From the NCBI GenBank assembly GCA_024364735.1, contig JAGFNQ010001192.1:170281-234280 (forward strand): a DNA stretch of 64,000 nucleotides. The letters are read 5' to 3'. Positions 1-13,329 of the stretch are shown piece by piece. Source of the stretch: Boesenbergia rotunda (lineage: Eukaryota > Streptophyta > Magnoliopsida > Zingiberales > Zingiberaceae). The position numbers were made by a program, and so were the translations under genes. Every line of letters begins with the position of its first letter. Positions within the stretch are counted from its first letter, which is position 1. A model generated the notes under the pieces. That model saw only the letters and a program-made list of their open reading frames with translations. It searched no databases and had not been told where the DNA came from.

Positions 1-1127
1 GATCGGCGGCGCCGAGCGACTCCGACCTACGACCATTATGACCGAGTCAGGGGCGCTTAGAATCGACCCACTCGACCTATCCCAAGGTTGGGTGGTTGGG
101 AGTTCGGTAATTCCCCGGCTCGGGAACTCCTCGTGTCGGACATTCTTCGGCTCGCCAATTGGGCCTTAATTAACGCCGTGTGTACCTGGGTTAGGGTCGG
201 CCTCTCGATGTCCTCGAGTAGGCCGGGCCAGGCCGGGCTATATCAGCCCGACTGCTCACACGAGCCACTCGGTTCACCTGGACTCCGGGGACCCTGGTCC
301 CGGGCCAATCTGACGTGGCACCAGGCTGACCGGCCGAATACACATGAGCTAGGCCGGGATCAATATTTAAGATATTTTTGATATTTATAGGTGCTAGTTA
401 GCCTAAATCAATATTTTGTTTTGTTAATTTTAATTTCTTTCAAAATATTTATTTTTGGAAAGATTTTTCTGTCTTTAGGAGGTTGGAGTTGAAATCCACA
501 TATCAGGATTTTTTTTTCCTTTCTTCATCCTAGTGTCTAGAAAATTAATCCTTTATTATTAAGAAAGATTCTTTTTTGATAGTTTTTCTCTTCTTATCTT
601 TCATCAATACCCTTTTCCGTCAACCTTCAAGATAATCATTATCCAATCTAGCATCACATCCCTTCGAATGAGGGATGTGCCCAGCCAGGTAAGTCTATTA
701 TCTTCACGAGCTTCTCCCGTGGAGCAAAGATCTTTTGTTTTAACGTGGGCACGGGAAAGCAAACTCTTCTTTAGTAGACTGACTATACCTAACATGATTC
801 ATTTTAAAGGGACATGACTTTTGATTTGGGATTCGAAATCAGACTCTGTCGATAATCATGCATGTAGAATTCAAAATTTTATATTTATTATTGAGAATCC
901 ATAACAGTTAACTTCAGTTTTTTAGCTTGTATTAATCATTCATTCGAATTATTTTTTTTTAAGTTTTTTTTATGTATATGCATACAAAAGTAAAAAGTTG
1001 TAACTGATTACAATGCAACAAATTAATAGATTACATTACAAATTCAAATTCTAGTTTCCGCTCTCAAAGATTTTCATATTATTTTTAATAATTTTTTTTT
1101 ATGTATTTAGAATATTTTTGATATTTC
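1..1127. other. No gene recognised; GC-richer start then AT-rich DNA
   Basis: The first 380 bases are relatively GC-rich and contain a short open frame, but it resembles no family I know and lacks a splice or promoter context. From 380 on the DNA becomes AT-rich with stops in all frames. The GC-rich part may be the end of a repeat cut by the window edge; that is a guess. Confidence 0.3.
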
Positions 1128-1129
1128 TA

Positions 1130-1136
1130 ATATATA

Positions 1137-1189
<53 letters not shown>

Positions 1190-1190
1190 T
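1130..1190. repeat. Poly(A) and (TA)n simple repeat
   Basis: A short TA run is followed by about 27 consecutive A and then about 12 TA units. It is low-complexity sequence of the type that varies by slippage. Confidence 0.9.
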
Positions 1191-1639
1191 GTTAGAGTTT
1201 ATTTATCTATTTTGAATTATTTTTTTCGATAAAAAAAATTTCCTTTTCTTTATACGCAGGGATTAAACCGCGTCACTTATCCTTCTTTCGCTCTATTTCT
1301 TCTTGATCTGCCACCCCGACCGGAGCAAAGAATGATCGCAATTTGCCGTTTGCTTTCCGTCTACAAACCCAAGACCAAGGAAACTCGTGCAGTTTATGCG
1401 GTGGTGTGATCAGCAGCAGCTTGGAGGGCGGGATTACCAGAGGCATGAGGAATCAATAGACGATGATAACTGAGGAAGATGAGTCTGCTTTCCTTTTTTC
1501 CCCAGGGCATCGGCGATGTGGCTCGTCTACAAACCCAAACCCCAAGACCAAGGAAACTCGTGTAGTCGCGAGATGGGATCCCCTGTTCCAGTTTTCCTTG
1601 TCCCCCTATGCCAATCTGCCATCCATCGACAGCGTTCCG

Positions 1640-1840
1640 CTGCTGCCCGCAGTCTGTTCCGATCAAATTATAACCCGAGGGGAAGATAAACCCAAGGGGA
1701 CCGCAGCCAATTGCGATTGTGTAAGATTCTGATCTTTATCTAGTGCAATCGCATTTGACAGTGATTCTTTTGGATTCACCTTCTCCAAATTATAGTTTGA
1801 TCGGTACAGACGGTTAAGACTGCCAGTGGTGGACCGACAA
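1640..1840. repeat. Imperfect inverted repeat with arms of about 75 bases
   Basis: The stretch around 1640-1717 pairs with the reverse complement of about 1745-1840. Matched blocks include CCGATCAAATTATAA with its inverse TTATAGTTTGATCGG, and GCGATTG with CAATCGC. The loop is about 30 bases. A 35-base phrase at 1361-1393 is also repeated with small changes at 1528-1565. The surrounding 1.25-1.93 kb is GC-richer than its neighbourhood but shows no recognisable gene. Confidence 0.5.
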
Positions 1841-1929
1841 CAATCGGGTGGGGCGCCGACGATGGACGTGCGATTTGGGACGGAGAGGATAAGAAGAACT
1901 AGGACAGAGGATCCCATCTATGCGGTAGC

Positions 1930-3147
1930 AAGCTCGGAATACCTTTTTGTTAAGATATGTTTTTGAGAATTACCCCTAACTTAAAAACTCCTCCTTTCCT
2001 TCTTCTCACTCTTTGTTTCAAAACGTATGAAATAGTTCTTATTTACTTTTTAATAATTTCATTTAATGTTTATTGAAGCTATAAGACTGGTCCATAAGCA
2101 TAAACAGGCGGGAATGTTAAGGTACTTCTCAAACTAATCAGGTTGATGAGTTTTTCGCGACTAGTAATTCTTATTTTACCCTAATAATCGATAAAAAAAA
2201 TTTTTATATAATTAAATTAATCATCCTCAAAATTAATCGATATAAATTGAATATCTAATACTAACTACTTTATAAAAAACAATACAATACTAATATTCTA
2301 TTTCAAATAGAGCATAAAGATATAATACAATCAAACCTGACAAGTTACGTGTGGCAGACATATGATGTCAATCGAACTAACCATGAGTCGATAATACAAA
2401 GTATATAAAATAAACTTAGAAATAATCAGTGGACCAAGAGGACTAGACTGATCGAGTTGAACACAAAGTATATAAGAGCTCGAGCAATGGGTACGAGAAA
2501 GAAGCATCAAGGATAAAACCTTCGAGAATGAAATATTGATGCAATTGTTTGAGTTTCATAAATTTAAGAGACTTGACTCTAATAAATCATAAAGGAGAGA
2601 AGAGTTCTACCCAAAAGAGCTCCACTTTGAGGACGAAACCTTATTCGGACTTTCAAACCCTCTTGGTGTTTCATTTGGCACTTATGAACAATGAAAGAGC
2701 GATAGTGATGTTTTCTACAATTCCTCGACTATTCGTCTCAAACTCTTGTGTCGATCAAGTTGATATGGTTGTCGGAGGCTTAAATAGACGAAAACTCCAT
2801 AAAGTGTATTGATTAATTTGTAACTTAGTCGATCCTATTTCTTAAATCAATTTTGCAACTACCAAGTTGTAACTTGGTAGCCACAACTTTGTACGCGAGG
2901 GAAAACCCCAAGTTAGTTGATCAGGCAATCGATGTTGTCCGAGAGGAGGCAACTCGGTCAATAGAGTCGAGTCGATCAATTCAGGAAAATCAATCGACCG
3001 AGGTGATCTAGCAAAGTTGGCTGGTGTGCATTGGTTGTACACTATATAGAGAGCAAATCTGTTGAGGTGAGATGGTTGGAAAGTCGATAGATTCAATCGG
3101 GTCTGTATCGAATCGTAAATGCAACTTCATCAAGTTTCGCAGACACC
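1930..3147. other. Intergenic stretch without a recognised gene
   Basis: AT-rich sequence up to about 2400 is followed by a more mixed segment with repeated GATCGA-like words, which resembles decayed LTR sequence. The small open frame at 2549-2812 matches no family I know. No confident boundaries, target duplications or coding remains were found. Confidence 0.3.
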
Positions 3148-3545
3148 TCAGTTGCTAGCATTTCCGTCTTTAGCTTCTTTGACATCGATTGAAAATTTGT
3201 TCTCTAGGTCGCATCCCACATAGGAATAGCACATGAAGTAGATGGTAAAGTTCTTCCTTTGCAATGTTACTCTTTTGATGGCCAACAACTGATTGTTTGA
3301 GGTATCGCCGACAAGCCACCAACCTTCTTCTTTTGCTTTGGGATGCCTAGGAACATCAATAGGTCCGCTCCCGCTTGCTCTTCGAGGTCACATTACGGCG
3401 TAACCTGCACTGTCACATTTTTCCCAGGCCTAATATCTTCACACTCCAACATTCCATGTGCCATGTAGACATCGGGAAAGCGATTGCAGAATCGTCGCAA
3501 CCGGGAATCATCTTCCATCTCTACCATATCGCCAACAGTCTCAAT
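3148..3545 (-). pseudogene. BRR2: Brr2 (U5 snRNP helicase) C-terminal fragment, pseudogene
   Basis: Reading the minus strand in more than one frame recovers the end of the second Sec63 domain of Brr2/SNRNP200, the DExH helicase that unwinds U4/U6 in the spliceosome. Seen blocks are DMVEMEDD, RFCNRFPDV, a stretch ending NVTVQVT, then DLEEQ. After a frame change come GPIDVPRHPKAKEEGWWLVG, NNQLLAIKRVTLQRK, FTIYFMCYSYVGCDLENKFS and IDVKEA before a TGA at 3150-3148. One in-frame stop (TAA) lies near the DLEEQ block. A deletion has removed roughly 15 residues between LQRK and FTIYF. Only about 130 of the roughly 2,170 residues of the protein are present, so this cannot be a working gene. No intron interrupts the fragment, so it may be a retrocopy or a fragment moved by a transposon. 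Confidence 0.8.
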
Positions 3546-3559
3546 ACTCCTTAGTCAAA

Positions 3560-5143
3560 CACACATTGAACACACTACTAAAAGCCCACACAATCCAAAT
3601 TGAAGTAGCCTACTTTGACCTTGAATCCCTAAATTGGGATCACCTTAATTTTAAAACCTTCATATTTATGCTAGCAACACCATTACTTCACTTAAACAAA
3701 ATGATGGTATCACAATTTCCAACTCCAGCGACGCGGCACCGTGTGTTTGCCAATATCATCATTCCATCGTCAAATAATTGCGTCGATAGTTGAAGTAGGC
3801 ATTTTGATAATTTTGTATCAAGTTCAAGTGGTTTCCACATTCAACTTAATGGAAAAGATAATGATAATGATAATTGAAGCAAACAAGCTATAATTCGATC
3901 TCCTACCTAACATTTATCGAAAAGTTCAGTAAAGGGACATCTTGTTTCGGAGATCCAACCATTTAGTAGGATTCACTGCATGCTTGCATCAAAGAGACAG
4001 GAAAAAAATTGTTAAATGTCAAGAATTATCAATCTCGCACTTGCACTAAGCAGAACAAAAGCTCATAATGAAGAATATTATCATGCAAAAGTTGGCTAAC
4101 ATGGAAGGATCAGGAGGCGATCGAACTGAAATTTAACCCAGCTTACCAACAGGGTCAGTGGTTCAGTTGCCGATTTTAAGAAACACAAGTATGTTACTAT
4201 GTTACTTGGATGAGAGGGAAAAGGAAAAAGATATCCAAATACACAGAATGAATCCATTATCATACAAATTGCTGGCAAAAAGTTTACATTGTGGAGAAAA
4301 TATGAGCTCCATGACTGAACAGCATCTTATAGCCACTGATTAAAATTTTAGGAAAGAATAGTTATGAATAAGGCTGCCACTTACCCTACTTGAAACAAAT
4401 TCTAGCATGCTCGATGTCCAAATTTCTCCAAGAAGTAATCAATTCATCACTAAGCCAAGCAGTATGTCCATTCAATCCTGATATTGATGGAGGTCTTTTC
4501 AAAATTTCCAGTTAGTGCTAGCAGAAAAATCCATGAGATATTAATAATCCCAGGGAGTCACAAATCCCTAGTGCAGAACCCAAAATGAATCACTCAGAAA
4601 TTGCATAGAGCAACTGATCAGAAAATATTCAAAATTGTTAGAACATAGAAAAGGGATTATTATGTAATCCAAACTAGAACTAAAAGATTTTCTCCGCTTA
4701 TTTAAGAGGAGAAGATATTTAAGGTAGCTTTTAAGAAGGCAAATGCTTGTTTAGAGTGTAGAAAAGATTTGGTAAAAATTTAATTTAGTTTGGTTTGTAT
4801 ATTAATTTTTAGATTGATTTTTTTTTCTAGTTTGATTGAGTCTGTTTAGGTACAAGATTATATACACTCATTACTCAATAATATTTCTTTTTATTTATTT
4901 CTGATTTTGTCTTAGTTAGAGTCTTTTAAGACTCCACTTTTCTCCATGTAAATCAAATTCTGCCTAATATCTTTGATTATTTCTTGGTGTAAAATAGTTA
5001 TCATGCATGTCGTGTCCATTTTGTGTGAGTTTTGGTTTAACTCTAGTGTCACATCTTATGTTTAGGTGTGCGTTTAAGTCTATAAATTTGAATTGTAGCT
5101 AGCAAACCCATGGGTCATAGGGAAAGACAACTCTCGTAGTACC
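3560..5143. other. Downstream flank of RAD23; no other gene
   Basis: No coding sequence is recognised. The part closest to 5143 must hold the RAD23 3' untranslated region and polyadenylation site, since the gene reads leftwards into it. T-rich and A-rich tracts between 4680 and 5000 are suitable for that, but no unique cleavage site can be assigned by eye. Confidence 0.4.
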
Positions 5144-8100
5144 TTAATCTTCTTCTCCAGCATGCTCCAGTAAATAGTTTGCTGCCAATTGCTCATTCCT
5201 GTCACAGGCAAGGAACGCTTCGATAACTCGTGCTCGCTCAAAACCCAATGCTTCGAGCTGAAACAGGTGAAGTGCAACAGGCAATAGATTAGCATATACA
5301 ATGTATCACCATTATAGTATAGTTGCAGCAACAAAACATACACGTTCAATCGCCTCCTGCTCTTCAGGTGTCACATTTATGGTATGTGGCATCTCATCTT
5401 GGTCAGGCTGATCAAACAGATCCCTGAAGATTGTTTATACCATAAGTTTCAAGGCTTTGAGATATTCATAATAATTTGAGACATAAAGATAGACCGAGTT
5501 CCCATAAAGATAGATTGTTTATATGTTCAATTAGCTCTAGACCATTTTCATAAAGCTACCAGTATTGCACATATAGGAAGTATCAGAAATTTTCTCTAAA
5601 TCCAATCCTTCCCATGAATTTTTGCTGCCTTAAGAAAAAAGAATCACAACTTATTGCGAAAGCTCCAAAATGATTGCAGAATTCAAGTTATTAATAATTC
5701 TCCCAGTTACCATAACATATAAGTGCTGTACTACATTAACTGGAAATAGTATCCAAATAAAACAAAGAGAGAATTTTTTTTCAACTAATAATTGTTAAGT
5801 CAGATGTCACATAGATAGGACTAGGATATGAGCATCTTAAACTAGAAGTGAAAAAACTAAGATTCAGTCGGTAACAACAGTCAAAGCCCGGAGGTAATCA
5901 ACCATGTAATATTTATCTATATAATGAACTAATTCTTATCTAATCAGTTTTCAAGAGATTATCATGGGCCCAACAGTTGAAACAAGGAATGTAAAGGATG
6001 CCTCAGGATTCATGTAAGTAAATCCTAAACAAAGACCAAATATTTTTTGAGGGGGCATGTAGTGCATTCATAGACAATAATATGTGATAATCCATACGGA
6101 AGAATTAAGAATAGTATTGATTATTGAATGAGTATCCAGATACTGTATTTTATGCCTGACTGAAATATGAATGTTAGTATTCTTATTATGTTGATGCAAA
6201 GTTAGAAATCAAGAACAAGATACTTCTTCAAGAAAATGGAATTGAAAGGATGAGAAGATCGCTATGTAGAGAAAAAGGAAGAAGGGCCGAAAGAGGAGGT
6301 AATTGGTATCATATTTTGAAATTTGAAGCAACAGGAAAAAAAAAAGTTGGATTAGCCAAAGTGGATGCTTAGAAGGTATAAAGTCTAAACACAACCACAT
6401 CAATAAATTGAAATTACAAAAACATAACTAACCCTTCAAAACTTTCAATAGGTTCATTCATTAACTGAAGAAACTCTGCATGATGCTCCTGTATTAATGT
6501 CAACAGCTGAGGGTTTTGTTTGCTTAATTCCTGAAGCATTGGCTGCAAGCAAATAGCTAGATAAAAGCAAACTGTGTTATGGCAAATCACTTCAGATGAA
6601 ACTACCAGTACCAACCTGTAATATTTGCGGATTTGTTTGAACCATTGCTCTCAATGCTAAGAACTACAACGTTAAAAAAAAACTGTAATTCTGAACAATT
6701 AGTTGTTAGACAAGTTCCTAATTACAAATATAATGAAAAAGATCCTCTTGGTCAATTAATAATGTCTATCAGTTATTTAAGGAGTTAATCACTCTGGAGA
6801 TCGCCTAACAAAACATAGTAACTAACTGAAACACCAACAGGTATACCATTTCTCTCTCTGATGTAGTCATTTTAGCAAAATGTTTTATATTATTATTATT
6901 CTCCATGATGAATCAATTAAAAATTTATAAAATTAAAAGTACAAAAAGCAACAAAGTTATGACTGATCCCATACTTTGCCAACCAAAATTGGACTGATTA
7001 TAGGACTATCCAATCAGTTACCACCTAGAGGCTGCAAAATCAAATTTATCAGCTATCACCGAGTAACCAGTTATATTGAAGAAACTTCTGACAGATTCAC
7101 ATTCTTTTTTCCATCAAGACTATTAGGAAATATACCATTCAAAATTATGCCAATAAATCTCTCTCGGCAATTAAATCTAATAAGAATATATCCAACTATA
7201 CAGGAGGGTTATCACATTAAAAAAAAAGGATTAAAAGCATAATGCCAGAAGTTGACATACTTGTTGGTTATCTCTGAGGAAGTCAAGAGATCCACCACCA
7301 GCACCACCTCTTGAGTTATTGCCCTGTAGCAGAACAAGTAGATCCGCTTTATTCACACACCACACTCACCAAAACAAACATAACAACATAGCACAGGAGT
7401 ATTGAGGTAGATCATCGAACCTGTGGGAACATGTTCAAAGGAGAGGAATTTGGTTCTCCAAAGTGTTGCCCTGCAGCAGCCACATCAGCCCCTTGAGCAG
7501 ATACCACGGATGAAGGGAAATGATCACCAGGGAGTGCGATTTCAGCTGTTGCTGGAATGCCCTATATCAGAATTAAAAGATGAGACCTGTGAGTATCTTA
7601 GTTTGTATCATCAGATATTTTAAGTTTGATATTATCAGTTTTTCTCCGATGACATGTGAACTACACATACAGAATAGAGGTATTCCACTGCTCGCTCTGG
7701 ATTATTGTAAGCTGCACGAAGCGCACGCAAAATTGTCTCTCTGTCCCAGTTCCCGCCACCCATCTCCAACAATTGGTTAATTGTCTGCTCCATATTACTC
7801 CCTTCAACTAAAATGGATGCAGCTTGGGCATCAGACAGCCTGCAGGTATATAGTTAGAAATTTACATTGAACTTGAAAAGGAAATGTTATGAATGATTCA
7901 CCTCAAGTATCATAGCATTCTAGGAGATAAACTAGAAATCATTGGCACACATACATGTACCATAAAAGCTTGACGAAGCAAAACTTACCTCCACAAACAA
8001 AAGAAATCTACTAGTGATGTTAAGAAAAAATTTAAGAATCCGGTAGCTAAGATCCTTAGTCAGAAATATGCATATGAACAAGGTGAAGTCATCCCAACCA

Positions 8101-11100
8101 TCCAGATATAGTATCATGTATTAAAATATTTACAATTAAATTTTAGAACAGCAAAGTAACATTATTCCCCATCTTTCTCTATTTTTTGGTTATTGTATTG
8201 ATAGTCCATTCAAACCGTTCATAGTAAAATAGAATTTTTCTAGTAATCATCATCACCATCTAGCCATGGTAGCCCCAAAGGAGGGCTATCTCTATATGTA
8301 TATCTTATCCCTCCATTGAACTTTATGCAAGGTAGATGTTTTATTAGAAAAAGTAAAAGCAAACAATTGTTAGAGTCCAATTTAAAATTGAGAAGAAAAA
8401 AATGTAGTTTCAAATTTCTACCAACTTGATGATCACACTCAACTATTGCTAAAATTCATAGTAACTATAGGAAAAATTTATGCCAAAATTGACACAAAAT
8501 AAATACATGTCCAACAGTCTTATTAGATCCTCATTTTTATATGTAGTTATATGACAGTTCACTTTCTATCTTGCATTTAAAATTAAGAAAAGGAGAATGC
8601 CCAAATGATTAGATTAGACTTTCATGAGTGAAGAACAGAGTGCATTTCTAGACTAAGTTGTAGGAGCCACACCCCTAAGCACATTTAGTAACCCAGGCAA
8701 GGTGGCTTTATATGGGCACTAAGATGCATGCATTTTAAATGGCCCAAGGTTTACCAACAACATGCCGAATAATAAGCCATAAATATCTGATCGTCTTCCT
8801 AAGCTCCTACATTTTCCACTCGGCTTTATTCATACCTTTTGTGTTTCCCATGATTGATTGCAAGGCAAAATAATTTTAAAAACTAACAGTAAGTCGGAAA
8901 TTTTATGGATATGGAACATTTATCAAAACAAGATGAGGATGCATTGTTATATAATCAAACATAAAAATTCTGCCACCACATAACTATGCGTGTTGATGCC
9001 GATACTTTTAACATTTGAGTTCTGATATCATCAATTATACGAATTGCACATATAAATCAATTATATTTGAGAATATGTAAATATGAGCCTTATTTTACCC
9101 AAGTGTTTAACACGCAGCTAGGTCCTATCAGATCTTTAGGGGCCTAATGCCTTTAATTAATGGTGAAGGGTGAAGGGCAATGTATACAAGCTCACCATGT
9201 CAGAACAAACATTTCAGTGGAAGGCAATTTGTAAGAAGCAGACTTAGGGATTAACTAAGACCTATTTCTAGACATTGATTACTTGGAGCAAGAGTGCTTC
9301 AGAGAACTTTGGATTGATTGTTGGCATACAGAAGAATATACTTCTCTTACTAAACAAAGATACCTTTTCAAACCAAAGCAGAAAGGTAAATAGTCATGGA
9401 TTAGAAAAGATGAAATCAAAAATACTAACATCCAAGATTAAATTTAACCCTAGTACACAAAAATAAATGAGATAAAATAGGAAAGAGATACTATAGATGT
9501 CTTCAAAGGTAACTAATAAATCCTATAATTATAACAGTTGAATCTAATGAGTGAAAGGTGTAAGCGCAGACAGAGCCAAAGAAGACATTAGTCAATATAA
9601 TAAATAACTGATATAGATTTGAATATCACTATTGGCATAGCATTGCATGAAGCACAAGAGACAAGATTCATGTAACTGATCCCAAAAATTGGGACAAACA
9701 TGGCTTGATGCTGAGTTGTATATTATCTACACTACTTTAAGCCATCATTGCATTAAGTGAACTCAGAGAATTCAGATTAAAAGGGGAGAAAACAAATCTA
9801 ATACAAACAGAAATACACTGCGGTGGGCCAGCGTCTATCTTTGATTCTCGATGCATTTTAATCTGTAAGTACAAATAGGGGAACATCAAAAAATAACAAT
9901 CATAAACATTTACTCTGCATTTGGGCCTTGAGATCTAGCAGGTGCACTTGATGAATTCTCTGCCACACTGAAACAAGATTGTAAAAAGCCCAAATGACAG
10001 AGGCTCAAATATCAATTAAGGAACTGGAGCAGTTATCGTACAAGCATGTGTACAAAGAATAATAGAACAACTAATAATACTGACATAGGTTGCGCTGGAG
10101 ATTCTGATGGAGTTGGTGATGGAGCTTGTGGGGGAGCCTCTTTATGAGCAGGATGCTGAGCCACAGATGTCGCCGATGGCTATTAACACAAGAATTACAT
10201 TAAGAAGGTGGGTTACTAACACTTTTGTAGTGAGACTGGCAATGTAAAAAAATACCTGAGAAGAAGCTCCACTAGTGCCTGCGGCTTTACTCTAAAAGAT
10301 TTTGAAGCAGTAAGTACATTAAATAGAGCAATAAGAAATCAAAATAACTATTGGATAAGCAGAGGTTGAAATCATAAAAGAAGAAAAATAAGGAAATATT
10401 ATAATTAGGCCATTCAGCAGAAATGGGATTTATGCTTAGATAATTGTGTGAGACCGGACATCCAAAAATAACTTTAAAGAAGGAAAGAAAAAAAAACAAC
10501 CAACAAAAGCATGGAAAAGCAGAGATTTATAACTCATGAAAACAGTAAAATATAGAAAATGTATACAACTAAAAGTAAATTTTCAAATGTTATACGTGAG
10601 ATAAGCCATTACATCCATTACATGTAATGTATGGAAACCAGAAAGAATCTAGTAGTCTGCAGAATGAATTTATTGGAAGAAAATTTTCAGAAAGAACAGT
10701 TCTTTCAAGCATTTAATTATGTACGAGATGCTCCGAAGCTGCAAAACCATTCTTAGAAAAAGCTTAGGAAGTGGTAAACAGTCTTGTAACAAGAATTTTG
10801 CATGATGCACAACGACCAAAGGACAATGTAGAACAGAAAGCAGCCATAAGTGCACATCCTTCAACTTGTAACACAAATTGGGTGAAGGGGTATGGATCCA
10901 ACACAGCGGTGTTAAAATAATACACTTATCAAAAAATTGAAAAACAAAATAACTACAGAAAGTCATCATACAACTAGTAGATTAGATATATATTGCAGAA
11001 GCAATTGAGCTTCATGCTTATATAACTGCATTTTGTAAAGGGCACTTGCAAGCATCCTACAGTGAGCAACCATTTCCCTCGCATGTTCTAACTTATCAAA

Positions 11101-13048
11101 AAAATAACAATAGGAATTTGTTCCGGGTAATTTTTAGGTGAACATGATACTTCTATTACTATTAAGACAACTGAAAATCCACATGCAACAGTATATTAGG
11201 CACTCATGCATGAATGCAATGTAGGTGCATATTGAACTCTGTAAAGGTGAAGATTCACATAAAGTTAGTAAAGATAGACGATCCACAATTACGAAAGACA
11301 AATAAACTAGTAGAGCAAATACACGAGAACAATATTTGCACAAATAAGATGAATGATCAAATGCTAGCAATCACTTTCAAATAATTATCATCTACCCATT
11401 CAGATTCCAACATTCAAACACCACCAATTCAAGTGGGCATTCAATATTCCTATATCACATGTAAAAAATAATTCAAAATTTATTTGTAGATACTCAGACT
11501 CTTCATTTGCACTCTCCATACCTGTGTTAGATATACAACGCTTGAATACTTAACTCCAAGTGAACACTCACTTCTATTAATCACATGTAAAAGATTCTAG
11601 AAATAGACATGTCAAACACTCAAATCCATAACCATATCAAATACTCGTATCTGAGTCTGAGTGACATAGGTATCAAAAACTTAGATCCACACCTACGTTG
11701 GGCACTTTGGATCCATGCCTCTGTTGGATACTCATATTCGAATCCAGTAACATAGATCTTCATAAAGTGCATGTTGGCATGGAACCAAAAAAAATCATCT
11801 TGATAAATCAAGCCAAAGAGACATTGCTAACTAATATGGAAAATGACTATGGTTAGAACATGGAAGAAATGAGAAAGGATTCTAGTGTTATTATCTTGCA
11901 CCACTATGAATTACATCATGAGTTAATTATAAATCTACAGTTAAAATCAGTGAAAAATTTAATGCATTATTTTCTTTACTAATGGATAGAAATAAGTTTG
12001 AAACATCAATAATAAGTTATCGCCCCAAACGTATTCTTCCACCTCTGCTGAAGTCTAAAAGCCGCAAATAGTTACAAGTCCTAAGTATAGATAAATTAAT
12101 TTCAGGAAAATAATTATTGACAACAAATACATTGAGAATACAAAGTGAATACCTTGCTAAGCATGACAACAAGAAAACCATCTTCACTAACTTTATTTTC
12201 TTCAAGTGTGGTTTCGTCTTTCAAAACTTTGCCATTGTGAATTAGCAACTGCTGCCCCCATGGATAGTTGCCCTTCCCTTGTATTGCTCAATGTTTTTCT
12301 TCACAGCTATAATCTGTGAAATCAGAATAAGATATACAATCCAAGTACAACTAGATGATTCTAGCTGCTCAAACAAAATCTACCTCAACTCACAGTAAAT
12401 GAGTTGTCCAAACAAGAATAGCAACCAATGTTTTTTCAAGATCAACTAAGCTTAACCACTATTTTAATTTTGGTGCGACTCTCGATGATATTCAAATAAA
12501 TATTCTGCATGTTTCTAACAAGTCATACATGTGAATGTTTTTATAGAATTCACTGATAAATATTAGCTGCTAGAATATGTCCGGTGGGATATTTATTCAA
12601 ATTTAATTATTTTTATTTGCCCAAGTTTTCAATAAAATAAATTCAAAGTTAAGAAAATAGTTGGAATTTTTAAATGAAAAAGTGGACCGATCAAAATCAA
12701 TCAGAAGATCACTCCGCGCAAGTCAACTAATTTCCCAAAAGAGAATATTTTGGAAAGACAAAAAGGAAGAAAACATCCTCAATCACTCGTTAGCAAAACT
12801 AATTATACGTAGAACCGCATTCCTCAACAGAAAACTGCATTAGCATTGGAAACTCAGGAAACAGGTAATTTCGTGATTTCTAAACAGCATAAACCAACGA
12901 AGAAGGAGGAAGGATCAACGACAATATAATGCTGACGATCAGACAAAAAAAGTGGATAATAACAGGAAGGGGATTATATTACCGTATCATTGGGCTGAAC
13001 CCGGATTTCGAAGTGGGCTCCCTTGAGCGTCTTCACCATCAGCTTCAT
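5144..13048 (-). CDS. RAD23: RAD23-type ubiquitin receptor, 12 exons, frameshift in exon 2
   Basis: UBL-UBA shuttle protein that carries ubiquitinated substrates to the 26S proteasome and stabilises XPC/Rad4 in nucleotide excision repair. Exons, descending: 13048-12983, 12313-12153, 10291-10256, 10179-10085, 9967-9914, 7839-7671, 7561-7421, 7323-7261, 6663-6616, 6542-6433, 5423-5342, 5257-5144. All introns are GT-AG. Domains, counted as if the frame were intact (379 residues): UBL about 1-76, UBA1 about 150-195 (MGGGNW, RALRAAYNNPERAVEYL), XPC-binding about 256-312 (NPQLLTLIQEHHAEF), UBA2 about 335-376 (LEALGF, NEQLAANYLLEHAGEED). Exon 2 has 161 bases where the family pattern needs 162. The base is missing near 12287, just after VKKNIE; read literally the frame stops 15 codons later. 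Either this allele is broken or it is a sequence error. A downstream ATG at the end of the UBL could give a UBL-less product. Linker exons 3-5 are rich in A, S, P and Q, as is usual. The start is the only ATG giving the conserved MKLMVKTLKG. Confidence 0.93.
7840..9913 (-). other. Large RAD23 intron 5 without further genes
   Basis: This 2.07-kb AT-rich interval separates the exon encoding the Ala/Ser/Gln linker from the UBA1 exon. Short open frames inside it have no family resemblance and lie in intronic DNA. No transposon with clear ends was seen. Confidence 0.6.
10292..12152 (-). other. Large RAD23 intron 2 with degraded repeat-like sequence
   Basis: This 1.86-kb intron lies between the UBL exon and the first linker exon. 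At 11500-11770 there are several related phrases around words such as TTGGATACTCATATTCGAAT, which look like a decayed interspersed repeat. No ends or target duplications were found. Confidence 0.45.
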
Positions 13049-13329
13049 GGCGTTCGAAACCCTTCCTCCTCGCCTCGAGCACGAGAGAGAGTGAGCCCTA
13101 ACTCGAAGAGGTAAATTGGAGATCGGAAACGGAAACAGAAAAGAGGAGGGCTTTTCGTTTTGGGAAATACTAAATTCACCCTCCAAACTTTATACCTTCA
13201 AATTTCAACCCGAAAGTTTATAATTTGTTAAAACAATCCTCAAATTTTATAAATATTACTTAATTTTTGTCTAACCCTTAACATTATATTGTAAATAATA
13301 TCTCCCGAAACAAACTATTTGTGATGAGT

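Noticed and set aside
10670..10969. 99-codon frame on the minus strand
   Set aside because: It lies inside a RAD23 intron, is rich in Phe/Cys/Leu from AT-rich DNA, and has no family match.
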